DNA from: Actinomycetota bacterium
GTDB lineage: Bacteria; Actinomycetota; Actinomycetes; Nanopelagicales; Nanopelagicaceae
DNA length: 7,032 bases
Direction of reading: 5' to 3'
NCBI GenBank assembly: GCA_009702845.1
Contig: WLHG01000054.1
Coordinates: 1 to 7,032 of the forward strand
Shown: positions 1 to 5,854 of the stretch, in pieces
How positions within the stretch are numbered: the first letter of the stretch is position 1
Layout of the letters: each line of letters begins with the position of its first letter
The notes under the pieces: generated by a model
What the model saw: the letters and a program-made list of their open reading frames with translations, nothing else
The model's database searches: none
What the model was told of the DNA's origin: nothing
Made by a program: the position numbers and the translations under genes

Positions 1-1000
1 CAATATCAAACTTTCGGTTAGCACTTGACCCGAGATCCCCTGATGCAACATCGATAACACGGTATGGGATCTCCATGGCATTGAGAAAATCCTTCTCCCA
101 TTGCAATAGACGCTTGTGTTCTTCCTTGGCTTGATCTGGATGACAGAAGGAAAACATTTCAACTTTATCAAATTGGTGAACGCGAATGATTCCGCGAGTG
201 TCTTTGCCATAGGTTCCTGCTTCACGACGAAAACATGATGAGTAACCGGCGTAGCGCAATGGTAGTTTTTCAACCGGTAGTACCTCATCCATATGAAATG
301 CCGCTAAAGGGACTTCGCTTGTTCCAACTAAATAGACATCATCTTTTTCAAGATGGTAAACATTTTCTGCCGCTTGTCCTAGAAAGCCAGTGCCCTCCAT
401 TGCGGGCGGGTTCACCAAAACAGGTGGTATGACTGGAGTAAAGCCGGCTTTCAAAGCTGAAGCGATGGCGTAGTTAACTAGAGCAAATTCAAGCATCGCA
501 CCAGAACCAGTTAAATAATATGAGCGAGAACCCGCAACCTTTGCACCGCGCTCTGTATCTATCGCTCCAAGAAGCTTCCCAAGCTCGACATGGTCTTTAG
601 CTTCGAAATCAAATGTGCGAGGGGTGCCAACGTGCTCAATAACTATAAAGTCTTCCTCTTTGCCGATTGGCGCAGCGGGATCTAAAATATTTGATAACTG
701 CATAACGAGTTTCTTAGTTACATCCTCAAGCTCTGCACGCTTGCCGTCAGCCTCTTTAACTTTAGTTGCCAGAGCTTTAGAGTTTTCAAGTAAAGCTTTC
801 TTTTCTTCTCCTTGTGCGCCAGCAACAGCCTTAGATAATGTGTTTTGCTCGGCGCGCAAGGCTTCGAATTCATTTATTGCCGCACGCCGCGCTTCATCAC
901 TAATTAATACTTGATCAACGATAGTTGCATCTTCACCGCGCCCTTTTTGCGATGCCCGAACTGCGTCAGGATTGTCGCGCAAGAATTTTATGTCGATCAT
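1..1000 (-). CDS. serS: Seryl-tRNA synthetase, N-terminal 333 residues (3' end beyond the window)
   Basis: This class II aminoacyl-tRNA synthetase charges tRNA-Ser with serine in the cytoplasm. The open frame runs from ATG at 1000 to the left edge without a stop. It begins [12 protein letters not shown], the usual SerRS opening. Residues about 30-100 are rich in Ala, Glu, Lys and Leu and fit the long helical arm (antiparallel coiled coil) that grips the tRNA-Ser variable arm. The catalytic core follows: the serine-binding TSE triplet at 227-229, and class II motif 2 at about 254-285 with the CFRREAG..G.DTRG..R.HQFDKVE pattern. Motif 3 and the C-terminus (roughly 90 residues in a normal protein of about 420) lie outside the window. 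The start codon overlaps the pheA stop (ATGA), so serS is probably translationally coupled and is the last visible gene of the operon that starts at 2508. Identification is very secure. Confidence 0.97.
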   Translation of the reverse strand, partial: MIDIKFLRDNPDAVRASQKGRGEDATIVDQVLISDEARRAAINEFEALRAEQNTLSKAVAGAQGEEKKALLENSKALATKVKEADGKRAELEDVTKKLVMQLSNILDPAAPIGKEEDFIVIEHVGTPRTFDFEAKDHVELGKLLGAIDTERGAKVAGSRSYYLTGSGAMLEFALVNYAIASALKAGFTPVIPPVLVNPPAMEGTGFLGQAAENVYHLEKDDVYLVGTSEVPLAAFHMDEVLPVEKLPLRYAGYSSCFRREAGTYGKDTRGIIRVHQFDKVEMFSFCHPDQAKEEHKRLLQWEKDFLNAMEIPYRVIDVASGDLGSSANRKFDI

Positions 1001-1827
1001 TTACTTATCTTTTCCCGCGGATATGAACCCAAGAAGCGGATATCTTGACATATTGCGCGTAGGGCTTCGATCGTCTCCTTTACTGGAGCATCAGTGGAGT
1101 GACCCTCTGCATCAATAATGAAATGGTAGTGACCGAGCTCTAGGCCTGTTGGGCGGCTTTGAATGAAAGTTAGGTTTACTTCACGCTTAGCGAACTCGTT
1201 CAAGATATCTAGCAAAGCACCGGCATGATCGATGCCGATAAAAACAGCCAAAGAGGTGCGATCGAGTCCTGTGGCCTTTGGTAGCGCACCTGGCTTAGAG
1301 ATCAAAACAAAACGTGTGACAGCGCCAATGTTGTCGCCAATGTTGTCAGCGATAACGCGAAGCCCATAATGAGCTGCGGCAACTGGGGCAGCGATTGCAG
1401 CATCGAATTCTCCGCGTCCTATCGCCTCTGCAGCTGCTGCCGTAGATGCGGTCGCAATTAACTCGGCGGTGGGATAGTTCTCAGCGATATATGCACGGCA
1501 TTGGGCCTCTGCATGTGGGTGGGTTGCAATACGGCGAATATCAATTGAGTCATCTTTGACCATCAGGGCAAAAGAGACTGGCAACGTTACTTCGCCAACG
1601 ATTGAGAGTGGTGTGCCTGTTGCGAGCTCATCGAGAGTTCTGGCCACGACGCCTTCGACAGAGTTCTCAATTGGAACTAATGCAAAGTGTGCCTTCCCAA
1701 CGCGAACTGCATCAAGGGCGGCAGTTACATTTGCATATGGAATCAGGGAGTCATTTGATGAAGTGATCTTTTTTAGCGCCGCTTCGGTAAATGTTCCCTT
1801 TGGGCCGAGATATGCATATGTACTCAC
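997..1827 (-). CDS. pheA: Prephenate dehydratase with C-terminal ACT domain
   Basis: This enzyme converts prephenate to phenylpyruvate, the committed step of phenylalanine synthesis. At 276 residues it is the monofunctional actinobacterial type, with no chorismate mutase domain. The dehydratase domain spans about 3-180: [10 protein letters not shown] at 6-15, PIENSVEG at 52-59, HPHAEAQC at 103-110, and the catalytic TRF triplet at 171-173 in AVTRFVLI. The ACT domain spans about 190-270 and binds phenylalanine for feedback control. It shows a GALL motif (203-206) where the family has GALV, and QSRP (223-226) where it usually has ESRP. The start is GTG, three bases after the stop of the upstream phosphodiesterase gene, with no clear Shine-Dalgarno, so expression probably depends on read-through coupling. 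The stop overlaps the serS start by four bases. A perfect 12-base tandem repeat encodes DNIG-DNIG at 161-168, just before TRF. Confidence 0.96.
   Translation of the reverse strand: MSTYAYLGPKGTFTEAALKKITSSNDSLIPYANVTAALDAVRVGKAHFALVPIENSVEGVVARTLDELATGTPLSIVGEVTLPVSFALMVKDDSIDIRRIATHPHAEAQCRAYIAENYPTAELIATASTAAAAEAIGRGEFDAAIAAPVAAAHYGLRVIADNIGDNIGAVTRFVLISKPGALPKATGLDRTSLAVFIGIDHAGALLDILNEFAKREVNLTFIQSRPTGLELGHYHFIIDAEGHSTDAPVKETIEALRAICQDIRFLGSYPREKISK
1324..1347. repeat. Perfect 2 x 12-base tandem repeat inside pheA
   Basis: The plus-strand unit GCCAATGTTGTC occurs twice back to back with no mismatch. It is in frame and encodes two copies of Asp-Asn-Ile-Gly immediately before the catalytic Thr-Arg-Phe motif of prephenate dehydratase. 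From memory, other actinobacterial proteins have a stretch of the same length here (an ADD/ADN..DNPGAVTRF-like pattern). The repeat may therefore reflect local sequence convergence or slippage rather than added residues. Confidence 0.8.
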
Positions 1828-1830
1828 TTG

Positions 1831-2508
1831 CTAATGATACCCGAGCACCTTGCGTGCAAATGACGGATTATTTGTAATCAAAACCTCAACGCCATTATCT
1901 GAACAAAAACGCATATCGTCAGCGTCATCAACGGTCCAAACAAAGAGTTTCCTATGGTCCTGGGTCAGTTCTGGCTTTGAGCGAAGAAACTCCACGCTCG
2001 GGCCTAAATACTGAGCCGATGTGAATCGGCGCATAGGGCCATTGAACCGATCCTCTAAAAGGGCAACCGTTGGTTGAAGCGGATCGATCTTTCGAATATT
2101 TTCGATGGCAAGCCATGAAAACGACATGATTGTTATCGTCGCCGCTAATGGTGCCTCTTTAATGAGTTGCATTACTTTCTTTTCAACTGCACTTCCTGTC
2201 GGCACTGGATGTTTAGTTTCAATCGCCAGCTCTTTATTGTTATCTTGAGCTAGCTCAAGCAGCTCTTCTAATAAAATCGCCTCTGGGTAGTGGCGTTTAA
2301 TCTCGGTGTAATCCATTTCGGCAATTCGCCCTGAATAACTCGCAATCCGCTTCATATCGGCGTCGTGCCAGAGGAGTAACTGGTTATCTTTTGTGATTCG
2401 AACATCACATTCAAAGCCATCTGACCCAACATCGAGGGCCCCTTTGTATGCACGCATGGTCATCTCGGGAAAATCAATGGAGGCTCCGCGGTGCGCATAA
2501 ATCTTCAT
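1831..2508 (-). CDS. Glycerophosphodiester phosphodiesterase (GDPD/UgpQ-like, cytoplasmic)
   Basis: The protein probably hydrolyses glycerophosphodiesters from phospholipid turnover to glycerol-3-phosphate and an alcohol. It is a single-domain TIM barrel of 225 residues, near the usual size of cytoplasmic members, with no signal peptide. Family signatures run in order: AHRGAS at 5-10 (catalytic H6 and R7), ECDVRITKD at 33-41 (metal ligands E33 and D35), WHD at 47-49 (H48, second catalytic histidine), the acidic strand AIETKH at 95-100 (E97), and the C-terminal VWTVDDADDM..C...GVEVLITNNP at 190-215. The usual PENT after the first motif reads PEMT (14-17). The ATG at 2508 is firm because the family normally begins a few residues before AHRG. 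It is the first gene of the operon with pheA and serS and has a TAATCT box six bases before the ATG. Substrate range cannot be told from sequence; UgpQ- and GlpQ1-like enzymes are the nearest named relatives. Confidence 0.92.
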   Translation of the reverse strand: MKIYAHRGASIDFPEMTMRAYKGALDVGSDGFECDVRITKDNQLLLWHDADMKRIASYSGRIAEMDYTEIKRHYPEAILLEELLELAQDNNKELAIETKHPVPTGSAVEKKVMQLIKEAPLAATITIMSFSWLAIENIRKIDPLQPTVALLEDRFNGPMRRFTSAQYLGPSVEFLRSKPELTQDHRKLFVWTVDDADDMRFCSDNGVEVLITNNPSFARKVLGYH

Positions 2509-2514
2509 GATTAA

Positions 2515-2520
2515 AGATTA
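2515..2520 (-). promoter_or_regulatory. Putative -10 box for the phosphodiesterase-pheA-serS operon (leaderless type)
   Basis: On the minus strand the hexamer TAATCT (4/6 to TATAAT, matching TANNNT) ends exactly six bases before the ATG at 2508. That puts the expected transcription start on the A of the start codon, the arrangement of leaderless mRNAs common in actinobacteria. No Shine-Dalgarno and no good -35 are visible. The call is inferred from spacing and consensus. Confidence 0.6.
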
Positions 2521-2528
2521 ACAGGCGT

Positions 2529-2534
2529 TAGGCT
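2529..2534 (+). promoter_or_regulatory. Putative -10 box for the phosphatase-kinase operon (leaderless type)
   Basis: The plus-strand hexamer TAGGCT fits TANNNT and ends eight bases before the ATG at 2543. There is no purine-rich ribosome binding site before that ATG, and an in-frame TAA at 2519-2521 rules out a longer coding start. A leaderless or near-leaderless transcript is the simplest reading. The box is weaker than its divergent partner at 2515-2520, and the two promoters would overlap within a 34-base spacer. Confidence 0.4.
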
Positions 2535-2542
2535 TACCTCTT

Positions 2543-3316
2543 ATGGGCGGCTTTTTCTTTGACAGCAGTGCGCGCTCAGCGCTGGGATTAGTGCGTAGCG
2601 GCAATGAGGACTCAGCTTTTGTTTCAGGGCGCCTAGTGGCCGTTGCCGATGGAATGGGTGGGCATGCTGGTGGAGAAATCGCATCAAGAATTGCGATTAG
2701 AACTCTCCAATCACTTACTCCAATTCTCACCGATATAACTCTTGACCCGGATTCAACTGAGGATTTACTTCTTAACTCACTTCACACAATCGACTCTGAA
2801 ATTGGAGAGTATGCAAGTGAGGCTGTAGAAGTTCGCGGCATGGGAACAACATTGACATCCATTTTACTTCACAACGATAGCGTTGCCCTATTACATGTTG
2901 GTGACTCTCGCTGTTATCGTCTGCGAGCAAATACATTTGAGCAGTTAAGCAATGACCACACAGTTGTTCAAGAACTCTTAAGTCAAGGTGCAATAACAGC
3001 AACCGAAGCCCTCGAGCATCCTCAACGATCTGTTTTAACTCAAGCACTCATGGGTGATGGAAATATAGTTCCCCTCTTACAAATTTTTGAGGCAAAAGAA
3101 GGTGACCGCTACCTGCTCTGCAGTGATGGTTTATCGAGTGTTTTGACCGAGAAGGAGATAAAGGTTTTTCTTAAGAAAAGCAGTAAAGAAGATGCGATTA
3201 AAGCTCTCGTCGATGCCACATATATTCAGGGCGCCCCTGATAACGTCACCGTTGTTATTTCAGATATCACTCGTGAAGAAGTCAAGGCCGATGAAGTTTT
3301 GGGGGCCGCGCTGTGA
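2543..3316 (+). CDS. pstP: PP2C-family Ser/Thr protein phosphatase (PstP-like, soluble catalytic domain only)
   Basis: This metal-dependent phosphatase most likely reverses phosphorylation by the adjacent kinase PknB. At 257 residues it is essentially one PPM domain: GLVRSGNEDS at 15-24, VADGMGGHAGGEIAS at 34-48 (D36 and G37 bind the metal pair), GMGTTL at 99-104, VGDSRCYRLR at 119-128, SNDHTVVQEL at 136-145, LCSDGLSSVL at 192-201 (D195), and APDNVTVV at 231-238 (D233). The transmembrane helix and extracellular C-terminal part of mycobacterial PstP (about 514 residues) are absent, so this protein should be cytosolic. The start at 2543 is the only usable one: a stop lies in frame upstream, and later starts would remove the first motif. 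Its TGA overlaps the GTG of pknB by four bases, which points to coupled translation of phosphatase and kinase. The symbol is by family and context. Confidence 0.94.
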   Translation: MGGFFFDSSARSALGLVRSGNEDSAFVSGRLVAVADGMGGHAGGEIASRIAIRTLQSLTPILTDITLDPDSTEDLLLNSLHTIDSEIGEYASEAVEVRGMGTTLTSILLHNDSVALLHVGDSRCYRLRANTFEQLSNDHTVVQELLSQGAITATEALEHPQRSVLTQALMGDGNIVPLLQIFEAKEGDRYLLCSDGLSSVLTEKEIKVFLKKSSKEDAIKALVDATYIQGAPDNVTVVISDITREEVKADEVLGAAL

Positions 3317-4863
3317 TCAACTCTCTATTGGGCGGCCGTTACAAACTGGGTGAGATGATCGGCACTGGAGGAATGGCCGATGTCTATGTCGCCGAAGACA
3401 CACGTCTTGCCCGTCAAGTTGCAGTAAAGGTTTTGCGAAGTGATTTAGCTCGAGATCCATCTTTTGTTGCGCGCTTTAGAAAAGAGGCGTTCGCCGCTGC
3501 TGGTTTAAATCATCCAGGTATTGTCGCCGTTTATGACTCAGGTGAAGAGCCTGCACCGTACATTGTTATGGAGCTCGTCTCTGGACACACTTTGCGAGAA
3601 TTGATTCATAAGGGTGAGAGAGTTCCATTAAAACGCGCCCTTGAAATTGGTGAAGGAATTTTGGCCGCCCTTGAATATTCACATGAGCGCGGCATTGTTC
3701 ACCGTGACATAAAACCTGCAAACATCATGATTACCGATCAAGGCGATGTCAAGGTTATGGACTTCGGAATCGCCCGGGCTTTGGCCGATCTTGGCGCCAC
3801 ATTAACTAGTACGTGGAACATTGTTGGTACAGCACAATACTTATCTCCAGAGCAAGCACTCGGAGAAGTTGCAGATCTGCGCAGTGATATCTATTCGGCT
3901 GGCTGTTTGCTTTATGAATTACTAACTGGCAAGCCGCCATTTACTGGAGAGACGCCGGTGTCGATTGCATACCAACATGTCTCTGGTGTACTGATTTCTC
4001 CTAGTGATCTTGTGCCAGATCTGCCTGCAGGTATTGATGTCATCGCTAGCGTGGCATTGGCCAAGAAGCCAGAGGATAGATATCAATCCGCTGGGCTTAT
4101 GCTCGATGATTTATACAAGATTGCCGCTGGTCAGGTTCTAACAACAAAGATTCCGAGAGCGAAGATTTCACGCAGGAAAGTTTTAATCACAGCTCTTTCA
4201 TCTCTGGTTGCGATAGCAACTATTGGTGCAGCACTCCTCTTGACCCGTCCTTCGACAGATGTAACTACCTTCCCGCAGATTCCAAATGTTGTTGGTCTAT
4301 CTCAAGCCGACGCCCAGGCGATGTTGTCGGATTATGTTGTCACTATTGCTCGCGCCCATGATGCTCGAATTCCCAAAGATCGTGTAGCAAGTCAGATTCC
4401 TCTTGCAACAACAAAGGCTCAAAAGGGTTCGGGTGTTGTATTAACTATTTCTGATGGTCCGGGGGATGCAATTGTTCCAGTTGATTTAATTGGAATGTCC
4501 TTAGTTGATGCCCGAGCTGCATTATCTGCAGTTGGTTTATTGGTTGCTCAAACAGAGGCGGTTCCATCGGATGAACCGCTAGGTACTGTTTTGAAAGTTA
4601 CACCTGAGGTTGGTTCAAACATTACCGCTGGTAGCGGAGTTATTTTGCAGATTGCAAGCGGACAAGTAGAGGTTCCAGAGCTCATAGGTGTTGATGCAAT
4701 CCAAGCAAAAACTATTCTTGTACAAGTGGGTTTCTTGGTAAATGAGATTGAGGCCTACGATGCCACCTTGCCGGTCGGTATTGTTATTCGACAGGCCCCT
4801 GATGCCGGTACAACACAAACAATCGGTAAGTCAGTAACAATTACAATTAATATAGCGCCTTAA
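3313..4863 (+). CDS. pknB: PASTA-domain Ser/Thr protein kinase (PknB-like)
   Basis: This membrane kinase senses cell-wall fragments or lipid II and phosphorylates wall-synthesis and division proteins. The cytoplasmic kinase domain (about 10-270) has the Gly-rich loop GTGGMADVY (17-25), VAVK lysine K39, E58, HRDIKPAN (130-137, catalytic D132), DFG (150-152) and GTAQYLSPEQA (172-182). T165 and T167 in the activation loop line up with the two autophosphorylated threonines of mycobacterial PknB. One transmembrane helix lies at about 290-310 after a run of Arg and Lys. Outside the membrane are three PASTA repeats, about 321-383, 386-450 and 452-515. Mycobacterial PknB has four repeats, about 626 residues and a longer juxtamembrane linker; here the protein is 516 residues and the linker is only about 18. 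The GTG start overlaps the phosphatase stop (GTGA). The TAA stop shares bases with that of the convergent trpG. Confidence 0.96.
   Translation: MINSLLGGRYKLGEMIGTGGMADVYVAEDTRLARQVAVKVLRSDLARDPSFVARFRKEAFAAAGLNHPGIVAVYDSGEEPAPYIVMELVSGHTLRELIHKGERVPLKRALEIGEGILAALEYSHERGIVHRDIKPANIMITDQGDVKVMDFGIARALADLGATLTSTWNIVGTAQYLSPEQALGEVADLRSDIYSAGCLLYELLTGKPPFTGETPVSIAYQHVSGVLISPSDLVPDLPAGIDVIASVALAKKPEDRYQSAGLMLDDLYKIAAGQVLTTKIPRAKISRRKVLITALSSLVAIATIGAALLLTRPSTDVTTFPQIPNVVGLSQADAQAMLSDYVVTIARAHDARIPKDRVASQIPLATTKAQKGSGVVLTISDGPGDAIVPVDLIGMSLVDARAALSAVGLLVAQTEAVPSDEPLGTVLKVTPEVGSNITAGSGVILQIASGQVEVPELIGVDAIQAKTILVQVGFLVNEIEAYDATLPVGIVIRQAPDAGTTQTIGKSVTITINIAP
4860..4863. other. Shared palindromic TTAA stop site of convergent pknB and trpG
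   Basis: The plus-strand TAA at 4861-4863 ends pknB, and the complement of 4860-4862, also TAA, ends trpG. The two coding regions therefore overlap tail to tail by four bases on a TTAA palindrome. There is no room for an intergenic terminator, and I see no GC-rich hairpin plus T-run in the last 60 bases of either gene. Confidence 0.93.
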
Positions 4864-5492
4864 TTCTTACTTCCAACAACTGGTGAAAGGCCAACTGCTT
4901 TTTCGCGGGCGCTTTTATCTCCGCACTCGAATAGCCAGTTAGCCAGCATCGCATGTCCGTGTTCTGTTAAAACAGATTCGGGATGAAACTGCACGCCCTC
5001 TATCGGCAAGCTCTTGTGGCGCATCGACATAACTATTCCTGAATCAGTTGTACTTGTAATCTCAAGATCATCCCCGACTGTCTCACTCTCTACGCATAAG
5101 GAGTGGTAACGCGTTGCGGTAAATGGCGATGGTAGGCCCGCTAAGACGCCTTGGCCTTTATGATGAACAAGGGATGTTTTACCGTGAAGCAGTTCGGGCG
5201 CTCTAGAAACACGTGCTCCGAATGCGACACCTATAGCTTGATGGCCAAGGCACACTCCAAATAAAGGAATTCTTTTTTCTGCGCAGTATTTAATCATTGC
5301 AACACTGACGCCTGCTTTTTCTGGGGTTCCAGGTCCGGGAGAGATAAGTACCCCGTCGAAATTGCTAGCCTCTTCGGCCTCCACCGCATCGTTGCGAACG
5401 ACGGTGCATTCAGCCCCTAACTGCCCTAAGTACTGCACCAGGTTAAAGACAAAGGAGTCGTAGTTATCGATAACGAGGATCTTTGTTGCCAT
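4860..5492 (-). CDS. trpG: Glutamine amidotransferase component II (anthranilate / aminodeoxychorismate synthase)
   Basis: This class I glutaminase releases ammonia from glutamine for a chorismate-using partner: TrpE for tryptophan, PabB for folate, or both. Taking ATG at 5492 (210 residues), the protein opens MATKILVIDNYDSFVFNLVQYLG, very close to actinobacterial TrpG/PabA. Motifs are LISPGPGTP at 49-57, nucleophile C81 in GVCLGHQAIG (79-88), YHSL at 129-132, and the catalytic pair H170 and E172 in QFHPESVLTEHG (168-179). An ATG six codons upstream (5510, 216 residues) is equally open, and one at 5570 would overlap crgA and is unlikely. I prefer 5492 because it matches the family start; neither start has a clear ribosome binding site. 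The partner subunit is not in the window, so trpG versus pabA cannot be settled; a dual role is plausible. It lies beside pknB as in other actinobacteria. Confidence 0.93.
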   Translation of the reverse strand: MATKILVIDNYDSFVFNLVQYLGQLGAECTVVRNDAVEAEEASNFDGVLISPGPGTPEKAGVSVAMIKYCAEKRIPLFGVCLGHQAIGVAFGARVSRAPELLHGKTSLVHHKGQGVLAGLPSPFTATRYHSLCVESETVGDDLEITSTTDSGIVMSMRHKSLPIEGVQFHPESVLTEHGHAMLANWLFECGDKSAREKAVGLSPVVGSKN

Positions 5493-5514
5493 AGGAGCAT
5501 TCTTACTCATGGTG

Positions 5515-5520
5515 TATCTT
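5515..5520 (+). promoter_or_regulatory. Putative -10 box for crgA (leaderless type)
   Basis: TATCTT (4/6 to TATAAT) ends six bases before the crgA ATG at 5527, with no Shine-Dalgarno between them. This is the same hexamer-to-ATG geometry seen at the phosphodiesterase start (2515-2520), supporting a leaderless crgA mRNA. The box lies in the spacer between the divergent trpG and crgA genes, so the two promoters must be close or overlapping. The call is based on pattern and spacing only. Confidence 0.55.
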
Positions 5521-5526
5521 TCATGT

Positions 5527-5793
5527 ATGCCTAAATCAAAGCTCCGTAAGAAGGTCATCGAAAAACACACCCATGAGGCACAGGTTGTTGTCGATGCCCC
5601 ACACGCACCAGAGGAGAGCCCCGCATGGCTGGCTCCGACGATGGTCGCGGGCTTCTTGGTAGGCCTTTTCTGGATCGTGACCTTCTATGTCACCCAGACT
5701 AAGTATCCGATCCCTGGTATCGGCGCTTGGAACATGATTATCGGCTTTAGCTTTATTGGTGTGGGCTTCTCGCTTGCAACCCGCTGGCGTTAA
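5527..5793 (+). CDS. crgA: Cell division protein CrgA
   Basis: CrgA is a small actinobacterial membrane protein that binds FtsZ-ring and septal wall-synthesis proteins and affects division timing. The 88-residue product begins MPKSKLRKK, the family hallmark, and so fixes the start at 5527; an ATG at 5509 in the same frame would add six unrelated residues. After a polar N-terminus of about 33 residues come two membrane helices, about 36-56 and 66-83. The second carries the conserved GAWNMIIGFSF..GVGFSLATRW tail (66-87), matching the GPWNY.IAF.....GL.L..RW pattern of mycobacterial CrgA, which is about 93 residues. The gene diverges from trpG and converges on the rhomboid gene. In many actinobacteria DUF881 and sortase genes separate crgA from trpG; here nothing does. 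Identification is secure despite the small size. Confidence 0.93.
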   Translation: MPKSKLRKKVIEKHTHEAQVVVDAPHAPEESPAWLAPTMVAGFLVGLFWIVTFYVTQTKYPIPGIGAWNMIIGFSFIGVGFSLATRWR

Positions 5794-5819
5794 CCCTAGA
5801 TAATTACAGCGGTGTAACT

Positions 5820-5828
5820 CTCTCCACA
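5820..5828 (-). promoter_or_regulatory. Degenerate DnaA box (7/9)
   Basis: The plus strand reads CTCTCCACA against the consensus TTATCCACA, differing at two positions. On its own this would not be called. It counts only because it faces the better box at 5830-5838, giving the inverted repeat TCCACA-T-TGTGGA. Confidence 0.35.
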
Positions 5829-5829
5829 T

Positions 5830-5838
5830 TGTGGATAG
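5830..5838 (+). promoter_or_regulatory. Near-consensus DnaA box (8/9)
   Basis: TGTGGATAG differs only at the last base from TGTGGATAA, the complement of the classical DnaA box TTATCCACA. It is repeated 13 bases further on as a perfect box in the same orientation, within the 61-base spacer between the convergent crgA and rhomboid genes. Confidence 0.6.
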
Positions 5839-5842
5839 GTGC

Positions 5843-5851
5843 TGTGGATAA
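5843..5851 (+). promoter_or_regulatory. Perfect consensus DnaA box (9/9)
   Basis: TGTGGATAA is the exact complement of the consensus TTATCCACA. With the site at 5830-5838 it forms a direct repeat (TGTGGATAGGT / TGTGGATAAGT) with a period of 13 bases. The box stops four bases short of the rhomboid stop codon, so it lies fully in non-coding sequence. A binding role for DnaA is inferred from the match; nearness to the origin is inferred from gene content. Confidence 0.7.
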
Positions 5852-5854
5852 GTT

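Noticed and set aside
615..914. Plus-strand open frame of 99 codons, Ser/Ala rich
   Set aside because: Lies fully antisense to the well-conserved serS coding sequence and looks like no family I know; it is a shadow frame.
1556..1834. Plus-strand open frame of 92 codons
   Set aside because: Antisense to pheA; composition fits a mirror of its codons, and no motif is visible.
2518..2730. Minus-strand open frame of 70 codons overlapping the phosphatase start
   Set aside because: Pro/Ala/Arg-rich mirror of the conserved DG.GG region of the PP2C domain; it ends in the divergent spacer and has no support as a gene.
2772..3047. Minus-strand open frame of 91 codons
   Set aside because: Antisense to the centre of the PP2C domain, with no recognisable features.
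4615..4818. Minus-strand open frame of 67 codons, Cys/Asn rich
   Set aside because: Antisense to the third PASTA repeat of pknB; no start signal or motif.
5536..5829. Minus-strand open frame of 97 codons
   Set aside because: Antisense to crgA, whose family match is clear.
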